Shown here: positions 31,440 through 40,296 of the stretch, in pieces
Position numbering within the stretch: position 1 is the first letter of the stretch
How the letters are laid out: every line of letters starts with the position of its first letter
Origin: Sphingobacteriales bacterium 50-39
Lineage (GTDB): Bacteria; Bacteroidota; Bacteroidia; Chitinophagales; Chitinophagaceae
Assembly (NCBI GenBank): GCA_001898505.1
Contig: MKTZ01000004.1
Coordinates: forward strand, 248,001 to 312,000
Length of the DNA stretch: 64,000 nt
Direction: 5' to 3'
Made by a program: the position numbers and the translations under genes
Notes under the pieces: generated by a model
What the model was told of the DNA's origin: nothing
Databases searched by the model: none
The model's input: only the letters and a program-made list of their open reading frames with translations

Positions 31440-34028
31440 ATGGAACTCATCGAAAGGGCCGGGTTTTTGGCCTCGCTGCGCACCAGATTTGAGGATATAG
31501 AGGAGGGCGAAGGCCATTGCATCATGATAAGTGGGGAGGCCGGTATCGGCAAGACCTCACTGGTCAGGGCTTTCTGCAAGGAAGGCGGCTCCAGGGTCTA
31601 CCAGGGCACCTGTGACGCCTTGTTTACTCCCCGGCCATTGGCTCCACTTTATGATATAGTCTGGCAGATACGGGATGATATTTGGGAGGACAGCGGGAAC
31701 ATTACCGACAGGACGGAGCTGTTCACACGGGTATTTCATGCATTGGACAGCCTGAAAGGCAAGAGTCTTATTGTATTCGAGGATGTCCATTGGGCGGATG
31801 AGGCGACTTTGGATTTTATAAAGTTCCTCGCCCGTCGTATCAACCGTCTGCACTGTCTGTTCATACTCACCTACCGGGATGACGAGATCCATTCCCACCA
31901 TCCATTACGGAGCGTGCTGGGACAGCTGCCACCCGACTCGTTTACAAGGATGCAACTAACACCCCTTTCCAGGGAGGCCGTTGAAAAAATGGCGGCTGAA
32001 CGAGGATACAAGGGAGAGGATGTGTACAGTATCTCCGGCGGTAATCCTTTTTATGTCAACGAGATACTAGCAAGCTACAGCACGGGGGTGCCGGATAATA
32101 TCAAGGATTCCGTGCTGTCCGTATACCATCGGCTGGAGGACAGGGTCCGGCAGGTGTGGCAGATACTGGCGATACTTCCAACGGGGTTGGAGGTCAGGCA
32201 CATGGAAAAGATGAACCCTTCCTATATCGAGGCCATCGAGAATTGTATAGACCTGAAGATATTGCTTTTGAAGAATGGGGTGATCCTTTTCAAACACGAG
32301 CTGTACAGGAGGACGATCGAGTCGTCGTTGTCGCCTCTGCTGCGGGTGGCTTTGAATAAAAAGATACTGGACCTCTTCCTTGAAAGCTTTGAGAGGGACC
32401 AGGAGGTAGAGAGGATCATCCATCATGCAAAAAATTGTAATGAATATGAGCTGGTAGTGCGTTATGCGCCGCAGGCGGCCAGGCAGGCTGCGGCCGTGGG
32501 GGCTCACCGGGAGGCGGCAAAGCTGTATTATTCCGCGATAGAATATTACCAGGGCAGCGACAAGGATGTGCTGCTGCAGCTCTATGAGCCGTATGCATAT
32601 GAATGTTATCTGACCAACAGGATAAGTGAGGCGATCATTTACCAGGGCCGTGCGTTGAAGATATGGAGGGAGCGGAATGACCAGGAGCGGATCGGGGACT
32701 GCCTGCGATTTCTCTCCCGGCTGTGGTGGTTTAACGGCAATGGCCGACAGGCGGATAGCTATGCGGAACAGGCCATCGGGGTATTGGACAGCCAGCCTCC
32801 TTCCACGACGAAGGCAAGGGCATTCAGCTATATGTCGCAGCTGAAGATGTTGTCGGGCCTGGCGGCCGAGTGTATCGCCTGGGGAGAGAAAGCCATTGCC
32901 CTTGCCAAAGAGCTGGGGGATGAGGAGATTCTGGCACATGCTCTGAACAATGTCGGTACCGTGAAGATGAGGGAACTCTCTACCCGGCAGGAAGGTCTTG
33001 GCCAGCTGCAGGAAAGCCTGGATATATCCCTGAGGAACTCCTATCACGAACATGCGGCACGGGCCTATACCAACCTGGGCAGCTACTCAGTAGAGATGAG
33101 AGAATATGCCTTTTCCGGGCGGGTATTGGAAGCGGGTATCCATTACTGTGAAGAAAGAGACCTGAGCCTGTGGATGATCTATATGCTGTATAGCAAGGCC
33201 CGGCTGAACCTGGAAACAGGCCATTGGGATGACGCCTGCCGCATCGTGGACAACCTGTTAAAGAATGAGGATCATCCTTCGATAGTAAGGATCGGAGCGC
33301 TCTATGTAGCGGCAGCAATTAAAATGCGCAGGGGCGAGTCGAACGTGCTGTCCCTATTGAAGGATGCAAGGGCCAGGGCCTTCGAGACGATGGAGCTGCA
33401 GCGGATCATCCCGGTGATGGCGGCCATGCTGGAATACGAGTGGATCACGGGGAAGAACATAGTGGAGCAGGAAGATATAGAGGCTACGACCGCGCTTCTT
33501 GCACGGATCGATGACCCATATGGAAGCAATGAATTTTCTTACTGGCTGATAAAGACGGGGAGAGAGACGATACCGCTGAAGGAGGTTCATGAGGTATACA
33601 GGCAGGGTACTCCCGCCGAGGTATTGAAGGCTGCCAAATTGTGGGAGCAATTAGGATCTCCCTACAGACGTGCGCTGGCCTTATTCGAGGGCAATGAGGA
33701 GGATAAGGTGAATGCGATGACTATCATTCGTAAATTGGGGGCCAGCGCTGTCTGCGAAAAAATGAAGCGTGAAATGAGGAATTGCGGCATCAGGAGCATT
33801 CCCAGAGGGATACGAAAATCCACGCAATCCAATCCGGCGTTGTTGACGGAGCGGGAGGTCGGAGTGCTCCAGCTGTTGAAGGAAGGAATGCAGAATAAGG
33901 AGATCGCGGCCAGGCTGTTCATATCGGCCAAGACCGTGGATCATCATATTTCGGCGATCCTTTTTAAGCTGGATGCGAATTCGCGGATGAAGGCGGTGCA
34001 GGAGGCTATACAGCTGGGGATTATCTAA
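31440..34028 (+). CDS. LuxR-family regulator with AAA-type ATPase domain (MalT-like/LAL type)
   Basis: 862 residues. The Walker A motif is GEAGIGKTS (residues 32-40) and a Walker B-like VFEDVHWADEATLDF lies near 103-117. The centre (about 350-760) is helical and repeat-rich, TPR-like, for signal or partner binding. The last 65 residues are a LuxR helix-turn-helix (LLTEREVGVLQLLKEGMQNKEIAARLFISAKTVDHHI). Such proteins are ATP-dependent activators of one or a few operons. The gene lies between two DUF4242 genes, both of which have a shared upstream motif, so they are its likely targets. The ATG at 31440 is the first start after the divergent promoter region. Confidence 0.92.
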   Translation: MELIERAGFLASLRTRFEDIEEGEGHCIMISGEAGIGKTSLVRAFCKEGGSRVYQGTCDALFTPRPLAPLYDIVWQIRDDIWEDSGNITDRTELFTRVFHALDSLKGKSLIVFEDVHWADEATLDFIKFLARRINRLHCLFILTYRDDEIHSHHPLRSVLGQLPPDSFTRMQLTPLSREAVEKMAAERGYKGEDVYSISGGNPFYVNEILASYSTGVPDNIKDSVLSVYHRLEDRVRQVWQILAILPTGLEVRHMEKMNPSYIEAIENCIDLKILLLKNGVILFKHELYRRTIESSLSPLLRVALNKKILDLFLESFERDQEVERIIHHAKNCNEYELVVRYAPQAARQAAAVGAHREAAKLYYSAIEYYQGSDKDVLLQLYEPYAYECYLTNRISEAIIYQGRALKIWRERNDQERIGDCLRFLSRLWWFNGNGRQADSYAEQAIGVLDSQPPSTTKARAFSYMSQLKMLSGLAAECIAWGEKAIALAKELGDEEILAHALNNVGTVKMRELSTRQEGLGQLQESLDISLRNSYHEHAARAYTNLGSYSVEMREYAFSGRVLEAGIHYCEERDLSLWMIYMLYSKARLNLETGHWDDACRIVDNLLKNEDHPSIVRIGALYVAAAIKMRRGESNVLSLLKDARARAFETMELQRIIPVMAAMLEYEWITGKNIVEQEDIEATTALLARIDDPYGSNEFSYWLIKTGRETIPLKEVHEVYRQGTPAEVLKAAKLWEQLGSPYRRALALFEGNEEDKVNAMTIIRKLGASAVCEKMKREMRNCGIRSIPRGIRKSTQSNPALLTEREVGVLQLLKEGMQNKEIAARLFISAKTVDHHISAILFKLDANSRMKAVQEAIQLGII

Positions 34029-34061
34029 TGTCCGCCCTTTGGCCGGGTCGAAGGTTCGTTA

Positions 34062-34093
34062 AAATAGGGAATCTCTTACTTTAAATAGGGAAT
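34062..34093 (+). promoter_or_regulatory. AAATAGGGAAT direct repeat, copies 2 and 3
   Basis: Two exact 11-base copies (34062-34072 and 34083-34093) with a 21-base period, two helix turns, upstream of the single-domain DUF4242 gene. The same core occurs upstream of the other DUF4242 gene. A site for the LuxR-type regulator is the leading guess. Confidence 0.55.
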
Positions 34094-34122
34094 GGATTTT
34101 TCATGGATTGGGGAATAACTGC

Positions 34123-34129
34123 TAATTTG
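34123..34129 (+). promoter_or_regulatory. -7-like box of the DUF4242 gene
   Basis: TAATTTG, about 41 bases downstream of the centre of the nearer repeat; the ATG follows at 34182. Confidence 0.35.
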
Positions 34130-34181
34130 TATCAGACCTCTTGGCGGACAACAGGTTCGCCGGACAATAAATATATTTTTT

Positions 34182-34460
34182 ATGAAAAAGTTCGTTGTCG
34201 AAAGAAATCTGCCGGGGGCGGGAAACCTTACGCCTGAAGAGCTGCAGCAGATGTCTGAAGTCTCTTGCGAAGCAATGAAAAAATTAGGTAAACCTTATTT
34301 CTGGATACAATCCTTCGTCACAGAAGATAAGATATACTGTATTCATATTGCGGAGAGCGAGGAAGTGATCAGGGAGCATGCCAGGCTGGGAAAGTTCCCG
34401 GTGCATAGCATCTCCGAAGTGAAAAATATCATTGATCCGCTGACGAGCAATCCTCTTTAA
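34182..34460 (+). CDS. Single-domain DUF4242 protein
   Basis: 92 residues, no signal peptide. It has the DUF4242 landmarks MKKFVVERNLPGAGNLTPEELQ, a central WIQSFVTEDKIYCIH strand pair and the closing EVIREHARLGKFPVHSI. It lies 150 bases downstream of the LuxR-type regulator with its own promoter-like box and repeat motif. In many genomes a gene of this family sits next to a LuxR-type ATPase, which supports a functional link. Molecular role unknown; a small metal- or ligand-binding protein is possible. It is cytoplasmic, unlike the exported two-domain relative on the other side. Confidence 0.85.
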   Translation: MKKFVVERNLPGAGNLTPEELQQMSEVSCEAMKKLGKPYFWIQSFVTEDKIYCIHIAESEEVIREHARLGKFPVHSISEVKNIIDPLTSNPL

Positions 34461-34465
34461 AAAAA

Positions 34466-34489
34466 TGCCCCGGACATGCGAAAGGGGCA
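34466..34489 (-). terminator. Rho-independent terminator of the tricorn-like gene
   Basis: TGCCCC pairs with GGGGCA across a 12-base loop. On the minus strand the stem is followed by a run of T (complement of the A run at 34459-34465), which fits termination of the gene at 34501-37704. Confidence 0.65.
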
Positions 34490-34500
34490 AGGCGCGCGGT

Positions 34501-37500
34501 CTATTTCTTTTTTGCCGGCGTCGAATAAGGCGGATGATCCACCTCCGGCTGCGGCTCCTCTTTTAGCAGACGCAGACATTCCTGTACGGCGCGGGCCAGC
34601 TGGGGGTCGATGCCTTTGGAAGCGCTGACGGCGTCGATCTTTTGTTCGATGTCCGGCGCAACTCCTTCATTTTCGGCTATCCACTTATGTTGTACAGGAT
34701 CGAATATGGCATTGTCCGGTGCTGTCAGCGCGCCGCCATCCACCAGGGCGTAGTGTACCGAGGACTTTACCAACCCGCCCCAGGTGCGGGTACCGATGAG
34801 GGGGCCTACTTTCTGGTGCCGGAATGCCCAGGGGAAGAAATCCCCCCCGGAACCTGCGAGCTCGTTGATCAGGAGCACCTTTGGTCCCAGGATACCCGCG
34901 GGCAGACGGAAAGCTTTACCACCGGGCACTTCGTTGGTAGCGGCCGCCCGCAGACGTCTCACCATCAGGTCGACCATATAGTCATCCAAGTATCCTCCGC
35001 CGTTGAATCGTTCGTCGATGACGGCCCCTTCCTTATCCTGCTGTGAAAAAAAGTAACGGTTGAAGGACACGAATCCGGAGCCGCCCGTATTGGGCACCCA
35101 TATATAACCCAGCTTGCCATGGGAAAGCTCGTCCACCTTTCTGCGATTGTCCTCCACCCAGGCGCGTTGCAGGAGCGCATTCTCATTTTGTATGGGCTCG
35201 ACGCGAATAGTCCAGGCGCCTTCTGCCGATGGCTGGCTGTTGATGGAGAGTGTTGTCTGTACGCCTGCCCGCCCGTCCAGCAGCTGATAGGGATCTTCGG
35301 AGACCGTCAATTCCTTTCCGTCGATGGAGATGATATAGTCCCCTTCCGACACCTTCAGACCCGGCTGAGCCAGCGGGGCCGAGAGACCCGGGTTCCAGCT
35401 TTCGGTATTGTATATGCGTCCGATACGCCATCTGCCCTGCTGTGGTAGGAGATCGGCGCCCAGTACGCCTACCCGTACCGTATCGACGGCGGGGAAGTCG
35501 CCGCCAAAGACAAAACTATGTCCTACGGACAGTTCGCCTCCCAGCTGATCCAGCAGCCAGGTGAGGTCGCTGCGATGTCTGATATAGGGGATCTGCGGCG
35601 CGTAGTAATCCCAGACCTCCTGCCAGTCCCTGCCATGGTGGTCGGGGTCATAAAAATAGTCGCGTTCATAACGCCAGGCTTCAGTGTATATCTGCCGCCA
35701 TTCGTCGAGCCTGTTGAGCTCCATGCGTATGTTGAGGGCTACCGCTCCTTCGGTGGGACTGGGTGGCTTGGCCGTGGAGACAACCTTCCAGCTGTTGCCC
35801 GCCCGTAGCAGTATCTTTTCACCGTTGGCGGATACGCGGGCATCGGAAATGCCCTTGGCGAATTCCTCCAGTTTTTTACCTTCCAGGGTGAATTTGCTGA
35901 GGGTCTGGCCGTTGCGGATGAAAACGCTGCCCTTGGGGCCGGCGATCATGGAATTGTATTCGTCAATGGGTATGGGTAAGGGGATCGTGCGCCGGTCGAT
36001 ATTATCCAAGTCGATAAGGACAGAACTGTCCTTGGAAGGCATGGGCTTTTTGGCTGTATCGTTGGGCTCTTCGTCACTTTTTAATGGGAAGGGGGCGGGA
36101 TCATTCTTGCGGAGGACGATCACATAAGCGCCGAAGGTTGGTTTGGCCTGCATCGAGCTGGTATTGGCCCAGCCGGAGCCCAGTCCGATGTCGGTGCTGG
36201 CCAGGAAATACAAATGGCGCGCATCCCTGTCCCATGCAGGTTCTACTGCATCAGCCATGAGGTCGGTGAGGGGTACGGCTTTTCCTGTTGCCAGCGACCA
36301 GGCCGTGATCCTTCTGAAATTATTGGGACCAGTTCTTGAATAGACCAGCCATTTGGAGTCGGGCGACCAGGAGGGACTCATGTTGCCTCTTTCGATGTTG
36401 GAGCCTCCCACATCGGCAGTGCTGATCTTACCGGTGGCAAGCTCCACTATCCGCACTCTTACTTTATTGTCGACAAAGGCGATGTACTTGCTATCCGGGG
36501 ACCATGCGGGTTCCCAGGCCATCTTGGACTCCCCAATGGATATTTTACGTGGGGTGGTCCTGGCTTCCTGATCCGTAAGATAGAGCGCGTATGCGCCATC
36601 CTTGTCGGAGAACCAGGCGAGCTGCCTGCCATCGGGCGACCACAGCGGCTGTCTGTCGGCGGCATCGGAGCTGTTGGTGATGTTCCTTGGATTGCCATTC
36701 TCCACGGGTACGGTAAATATCTCGCCACGGGCTTCGAGGATTATTCTTTTACCCGTGGGGGAGAGCGAGGCGTTGACCGCGCGGGTGGTGACATTTTCCC
36801 AGTGGGTCTCCGCCCAGGGGAAATCGCCGTGTACGGCGATCTCTATCTGTTTGCTCTGGCCGGAAGAAAGGTCTAAAAGATAGAGCAGCCCTCCCTGTTC
36901 GTAAGCCAGCTCTTTGCCATATCCGGTGAGCCATTTTATATCGCCCTTTTTGGAAGTGGTGATTTGCTTTAAAGATGCGTCGGCGGGATTGTAGGACCAG
37001 ATATTCATGATAAAATCCCTGTCTGAAAGAAAATAGACTCGATCACCGAGCCAGACAGGATGGATATCCATGGTGCGATCATTGGGGATCGGGGTTTCTG
37101 CTAGGGTAGTGAGATCCATGATCTGTAGCGGTGTATTTTGTCCTCCGCGATAGTGCCGCCATTCCGAGTCCCACCGGCCTACGCGATCCAACACCATCTT
37201 TTTACCATCGGAAGAGATGGAGGCATCGAAGCCCCATGGGGCGGGCAATAAGGTGGAAGGACCACCTTTGATAGACACGGACCAGAGCCTGGAATAGCCG
37301 ACGGGCGCGGTACCGCGTCCTGTGGTGTAGATGACATGCTGACCATCGGGTGTCCATCCCCTTGCGTTGGAGCCTGCCGGGTACCAGGTCAGGCGGGTTG
37401 GAGCGCCTCCTTCGACGGGTACGATATAGACCTGGGCGATGCCCGACCGATTGGAAGTAAAAGCGATCCATTTACCATCGGGAGAGAACTGGGGGTCACT

Positions 37501-37704
37501 CTCAGTAGCGGGCGTGCTGGTGATACGCCGGGCCTCACCGCCATTCTTGTCTGCTACCCATATATCACCTCCGTATTCAAATACAAGCTGTGTAGCGGAG
37601 AGACTTGGTTGGCGCAGCAGGCGGGTGCCCTGGGCATACGAATGTAACTGGAGGTTCAATAGTAACAGACATGCGAACAATCGCCGGAGGATTTTGGTGG
37701 ACAT
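34501..37704 (-). CDS. Tricorn-like S41 peptidase with WD40/PD40 propeller and PDZ domain
   Basis: 1067 residues with a signal peptide ending HSYAQ. The N-terminal two thirds carry PD40-type propeller repeats (SDPQFSPDGKWIAFTSNRSG and similar, many times), then a helical segment with SVGHS (His), a PDZ domain (about 780-850; LKVSEGDYIISIDGKEL) and a C-terminal S41 core with NELAGSGGDFFPW near residue 950 carrying the catalytic Ser. This order is that of tricorn protease homologues, which trim peptides. An export signal places it in the periplasm, as in other Bacteroidota. It is a single gene with its own terminator. Confidence 0.93.
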   Translation of the reverse strand: MSTKILRRLFACLLLLNLQLHSYAQGTRLLRQPSLSATQLVFEYGGDIWVADKNGGEARRITSTPATESDPQFSPDGKWIAFTSNRSGIAQVYIVPVEGGAPTRLTWYPAGSNARGWTPDGQHVIYTTGRGTAPVGYSRLWSVSIKGGPSTLLPAPWGFDASISSDGKKMVLDRVGRWDSEWRHYRGGQNTPLQIMDLTTLAETPIPNDRTMDIHPVWLGDRVYFLSDRDFIMNIWSYNPADASLKQITTSKKGDIKWLTGYGKELAYEQGGLLYLLDLSSGQSKQIEIAVHGDFPWAETHWENVTTRAVNASLSPTGKRIILEARGEIFTVPVENGNPRNITNSSDAADRQPLWSPDGRQLAWFSDKDGAYALYLTDQEARTTPRKISIGESKMAWEPAWSPDSKYIAFVDNKVRVRIVELATGKISTADVGGSNIERGNMSPSWSPDSKWLVYSRTGPNNFRRITAWSLATGKAVPLTDLMADAVEPAWDRDARHLYFLASTDIGLGSGWANTSSMQAKPTFGAYVIVLRKNDPAPFPLKSDEEPNDTAKKPMPSKDSSVLIDLDNIDRRTIPLPIPIDEYNSMIAGPKGSVFIRNGQTLSKFTLEGKKLEEFAKGISDARVSANGEKILLRAGNSWKVVSTAKPPSPTEGAVALNIRMELNRLDEWRQIYTEAWRYERDYFYDPDHHGRDWQEVWDYYAPQIPYIRHRSDLTWLLDQLGGELSVGHSFVFGGDFPAVDTVRVGVLGADLLPQQGRWRIGRIYNTESWNPGLSAPLAQPGLKVSEGDYIISIDGKELTVSEDPYQLLDGRAGVQTTLSINSQPSAEGAWTIRVEPIQNENALLQRAWVEDNRRKVDELSHGKLGYIWVPNTGGSGFVSFNRYFFSQQDKEGAVIDERFNGGGYLDDYMVDLMVRRLRAAATNEVPGGKAFRLPAGILGPKVLLINELAGSGGDFFPWAFRHQKVGPLIGTRTWGGLVKSSVHYALVDGGALTAPDNAIFDPVQHKWIAENEGVAPDIEQKIDAVSASKGIDPQLARAVQECLRLLKEEPQPEVDHPPYSTPAKKK

Positions 37705-37878
37705 AGCTACAAAATTTTGGTAGAGGATTATAAATATAAGCTATTGATGATAGCGGACAATAATAAAATTGAAACAGTGTCTGTATCACATTCGAACAGG
37801 TTCCGGGGATAATGCTATGATAGGTATCTGATCGACAAATGATTACAAAAGCGGCATCCCATTGGTAGAAGATATCGC

Positions 37879-40269
37879 ATGCTAAAGACATACTTGAAGA
37901 CTGCATGGCGCAATCTCGTCCGGACTGCAGGCTACAGCACGCTGAATATATCAGGACTTGCCATCGGTATGGGGGTGGCCCTATTGATCGGCATATGGGT
38001 ATATGATCAGTATTCTTATGAGAAGTTCCTGCCGGATAATGGGCGCATCTATCGTGTGCTGCGGAACTTTAACAGTAATGGGGATACGCTGACCTTCGCC
38101 ACAGTCTCTTTAAAGCTGTCGGACGCCTTGCGCCGCGAAATACCGGATATGGAATATGTAGTGGAGGGCGATTGGATGGAGGAACATGGATTGGTAGTCG
38201 GCGATAAAAAATTATACGTGACAGGTGGTATGGTAGGCAGCGATTTTGAAAAGATGTTCCAATTTCCCCTTTTGAAAGGGAGCTTTGAGACGGTGTTGCG
38301 CGACCCTTATTCCATCGTCCTGACCCAGGGCACGGCCAAAGCCCTGTTTGGCAATGACGATCCTATCGGGAAGACCGTCCGGTTTGACAATATGAATGAG
38401 CTGCGGGTGACGGGGATCTTAAAGGACTTGCCGTCCAATACATCATTCGACTTCCATTTTTTGGTTCCCTTTCGCTACCTGGAGCTGACGGACTTTGATG
38501 CGCGTTCCGGCAGGGGAGGCAGTTTTCAGGAAAATGGCTTCCAGATCTTCGTAAAGCTGAAACGGGACGCGAATAAGGAGCTGGTTGCCGCCAAGATCCG
38601 GAATATCGAACATACGGAGACTGGGAATGTGAATGCCATGAATTCTTATGTGATCCTGCATCCGATGGATCGCTGGCATCTGTATGGCAGGTTCGAGAAT
38701 GGAAAGGATGGCCCCGGCTTCCTGGTGTATGTCCGGCTGTTCGGAGCTATCGGGATATTGGTGCTGTTGATAGCATGCATCAATTTTATCAACCTGACCA
38801 CGGCGCGGAGCGAGAAAAGGGCAAGAGAGGTGGGCGTACGAAAGGCCATCGGGTCCAGTCGAAGGAACCTGATCTTTCAGTTCCTGATGGAATCTTTCCT
38901 GCTGACCTTTATCGCTTTCCTGGTTTCGCTGATGCTGGTGGAACTGGGGCGAAGCCCCTTCAATGCTCTCACGGGAGAAACTGTCGCTATCCCTTACTCC
39001 AGGCCAATGTTCTGGCTGGTGATGCTGGCTTTTGTGATTGTCACGGCTATCATTGCGGGCAGCCGGCCTGCTTTTTATCTTTCGTCTTTTCAGCCGGTGA
39101 AGGTCCTCAAGGGAACCGAGGGATACCGAAGTTCCCTACAGGTGCGGCGGGCGCGATCGTTGCCAAGAAAGGCGCTGGTGGTGTTGCAATTCACCTGCTC
39201 TATCGCCTTTGTCATCAGTACGATCATCATCTATCGTCAGATACAGTATGCCAAGGACAGACCGAGCGGGTATGATCTCAACAGGGTATTGAGCACCCAC
39301 AAGACGGCGGACCTGGAAATGGATTATCCGGCATTGAAAAACGAATTGCTGGAAAAAGGGATCGTATCGAGCATTTCTACCTGTACAAGCCCCGCCACGG
39401 GTGTCTGGTGGCATACGAATATAGAGTACTGGCCGGGCAAGCATCCCGGCGAGACGGTGGAGATGGGCACCTTGTATATAGACGAGGATTTTTTCAAGAC
39501 GGTAGGGATGAACTTGAAGAATGGCCGGAATTTTACTACCCGGAACGATACAACGGACGTCCTATTCAACGAGACGGCCATTGCCCGGCTGCGGATCAGG
39601 GAGCCTTTGAATCAAATGATCACCTGGCAAGGGAAGAAATACAGGATCATCGGGGTGGTGGGGGATGCATTGCAGTATTCTCCCTTCGAACACGCCCATC
39701 CTACTATGTTCTTTTGCAAGCCCAATGTGCAGAATTTCCTGATCTACCGGCTGGCTCCTACTATAAAGACACAGGATGCGCTGGCGAAGCTGGCGGCGGC
39801 TTTTAGCAAATACAACCCCGCAGTGCCCTATCAATACCGGTTCGAGGATGAGAACTATGCCGCCAAGTTCAGGCTGGAAGTGCTGGTGGGCAAGTTATCC
39901 GGACTATTTGCGGGCCTTGCCATCTTTATTTCCTGTTTGGGGCTGTTAGGGCTGGCAGCCTATGTGGCCGAGCGGCGGACAAAGGAGATCAGCATCCGGA
40001 AAGTGTTGGGGGCATCGGTGTCACAGGTATGGCTGTTATTGTCAAAGGATTTTTTGTTGCTGGTGCTTATCAGCTGCGTCATTGCCTCACCGCTGACATT
40101 CTATTTTCTGCATAGCTGGCTGATGAAATATGAATATCGTATCTCCATCGGGGCGGGTGTGTTTATCATCGCGGCCATCCTGGCGATGGCCCTCACCATC
40201 ATTACCATCAGCTTCCAGGCCATACGGGCGGCGCTGGCCAACCCGGTGGATAAACTGCGATCGGAGTAA
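37879..40269 (+). CDS. ABC transporter permease, MacB/FtsX type
   Basis: 796 residues. N-terminal MLKTYLKTAWRNLVRTAGYS followed by a first helix, a MacB-like periplasmic domain, three helices around residue 290-390 with the conserved ARSEKRAREVGVRKAIGSSRRN FtsX segment, a second periplasmic domain, and a repeat of the FtsX pattern (RRTKEISIRKVLGAS) near residue 705. This is the full eight-helix duplicate arrangement common in Bacteroidota. No ATPase gene is adjacent, which is usual for this lineage; such permeases are thought to move lipids, lipoproteins or drugs by mechanotransmission. Substrate unknown. Confidence 0.92.
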   Translation: MLKTYLKTAWRNLVRTAGYSTLNISGLAIGMGVALLIGIWVYDQYSYEKFLPDNGRIYRVLRNFNSNGDTLTFATVSLKLSDALRREIPDMEYVVEGDWMEEHGLVVGDKKLYVTGGMVGSDFEKMFQFPLLKGSFETVLRDPYSIVLTQGTAKALFGNDDPIGKTVRFDNMNELRVTGILKDLPSNTSFDFHFLVPFRYLELTDFDARSGRGGSFQENGFQIFVKLKRDANKELVAAKIRNIEHTETGNVNAMNSYVILHPMDRWHLYGRFENGKDGPGFLVYVRLFGAIGILVLLIACINFINLTTARSEKRAREVGVRKAIGSSRRNLIFQFLMESFLLTFIAFLVSLMLVELGRSPFNALTGETVAIPYSRPMFWLVMLAFVIVTAIIAGSRPAFYLSSFQPVKVLKGTEGYRSSLQVRRARSLPRKALVVLQFTCSIAFVISTIIIYRQIQYAKDRPSGYDLNRVLSTHKTADLEMDYPALKNELLEKGIVSSISTCTSPATGVWWHTNIEYWPGKHPGETVEMGTLYIDEDFFKTVGMNLKNGRNFTTRNDTTDVLFNETAIARLRIREPLNQMITWQGKKYRIIGVVGDALQYSPFEHAHPTMFFCKPNVQNFLIYRLAPTIKTQDALAKLAAAFSKYNPAVPYQYRFEDENYAAKFRLEVLVGKLSGLFAGLAIFISCLGLLGLAAYVAERRTKEISIRKVLGASVSQVWLLLSKDFLLLVLISCVIASPLTFYFLHSWLMKYEYRISIGAGVFIIAAILAMALTIITISFQAIRAALANPVDKLRSE

Positions 40270-40296
40270 GATCATTTTGTATATTGTGGTCTGCAC

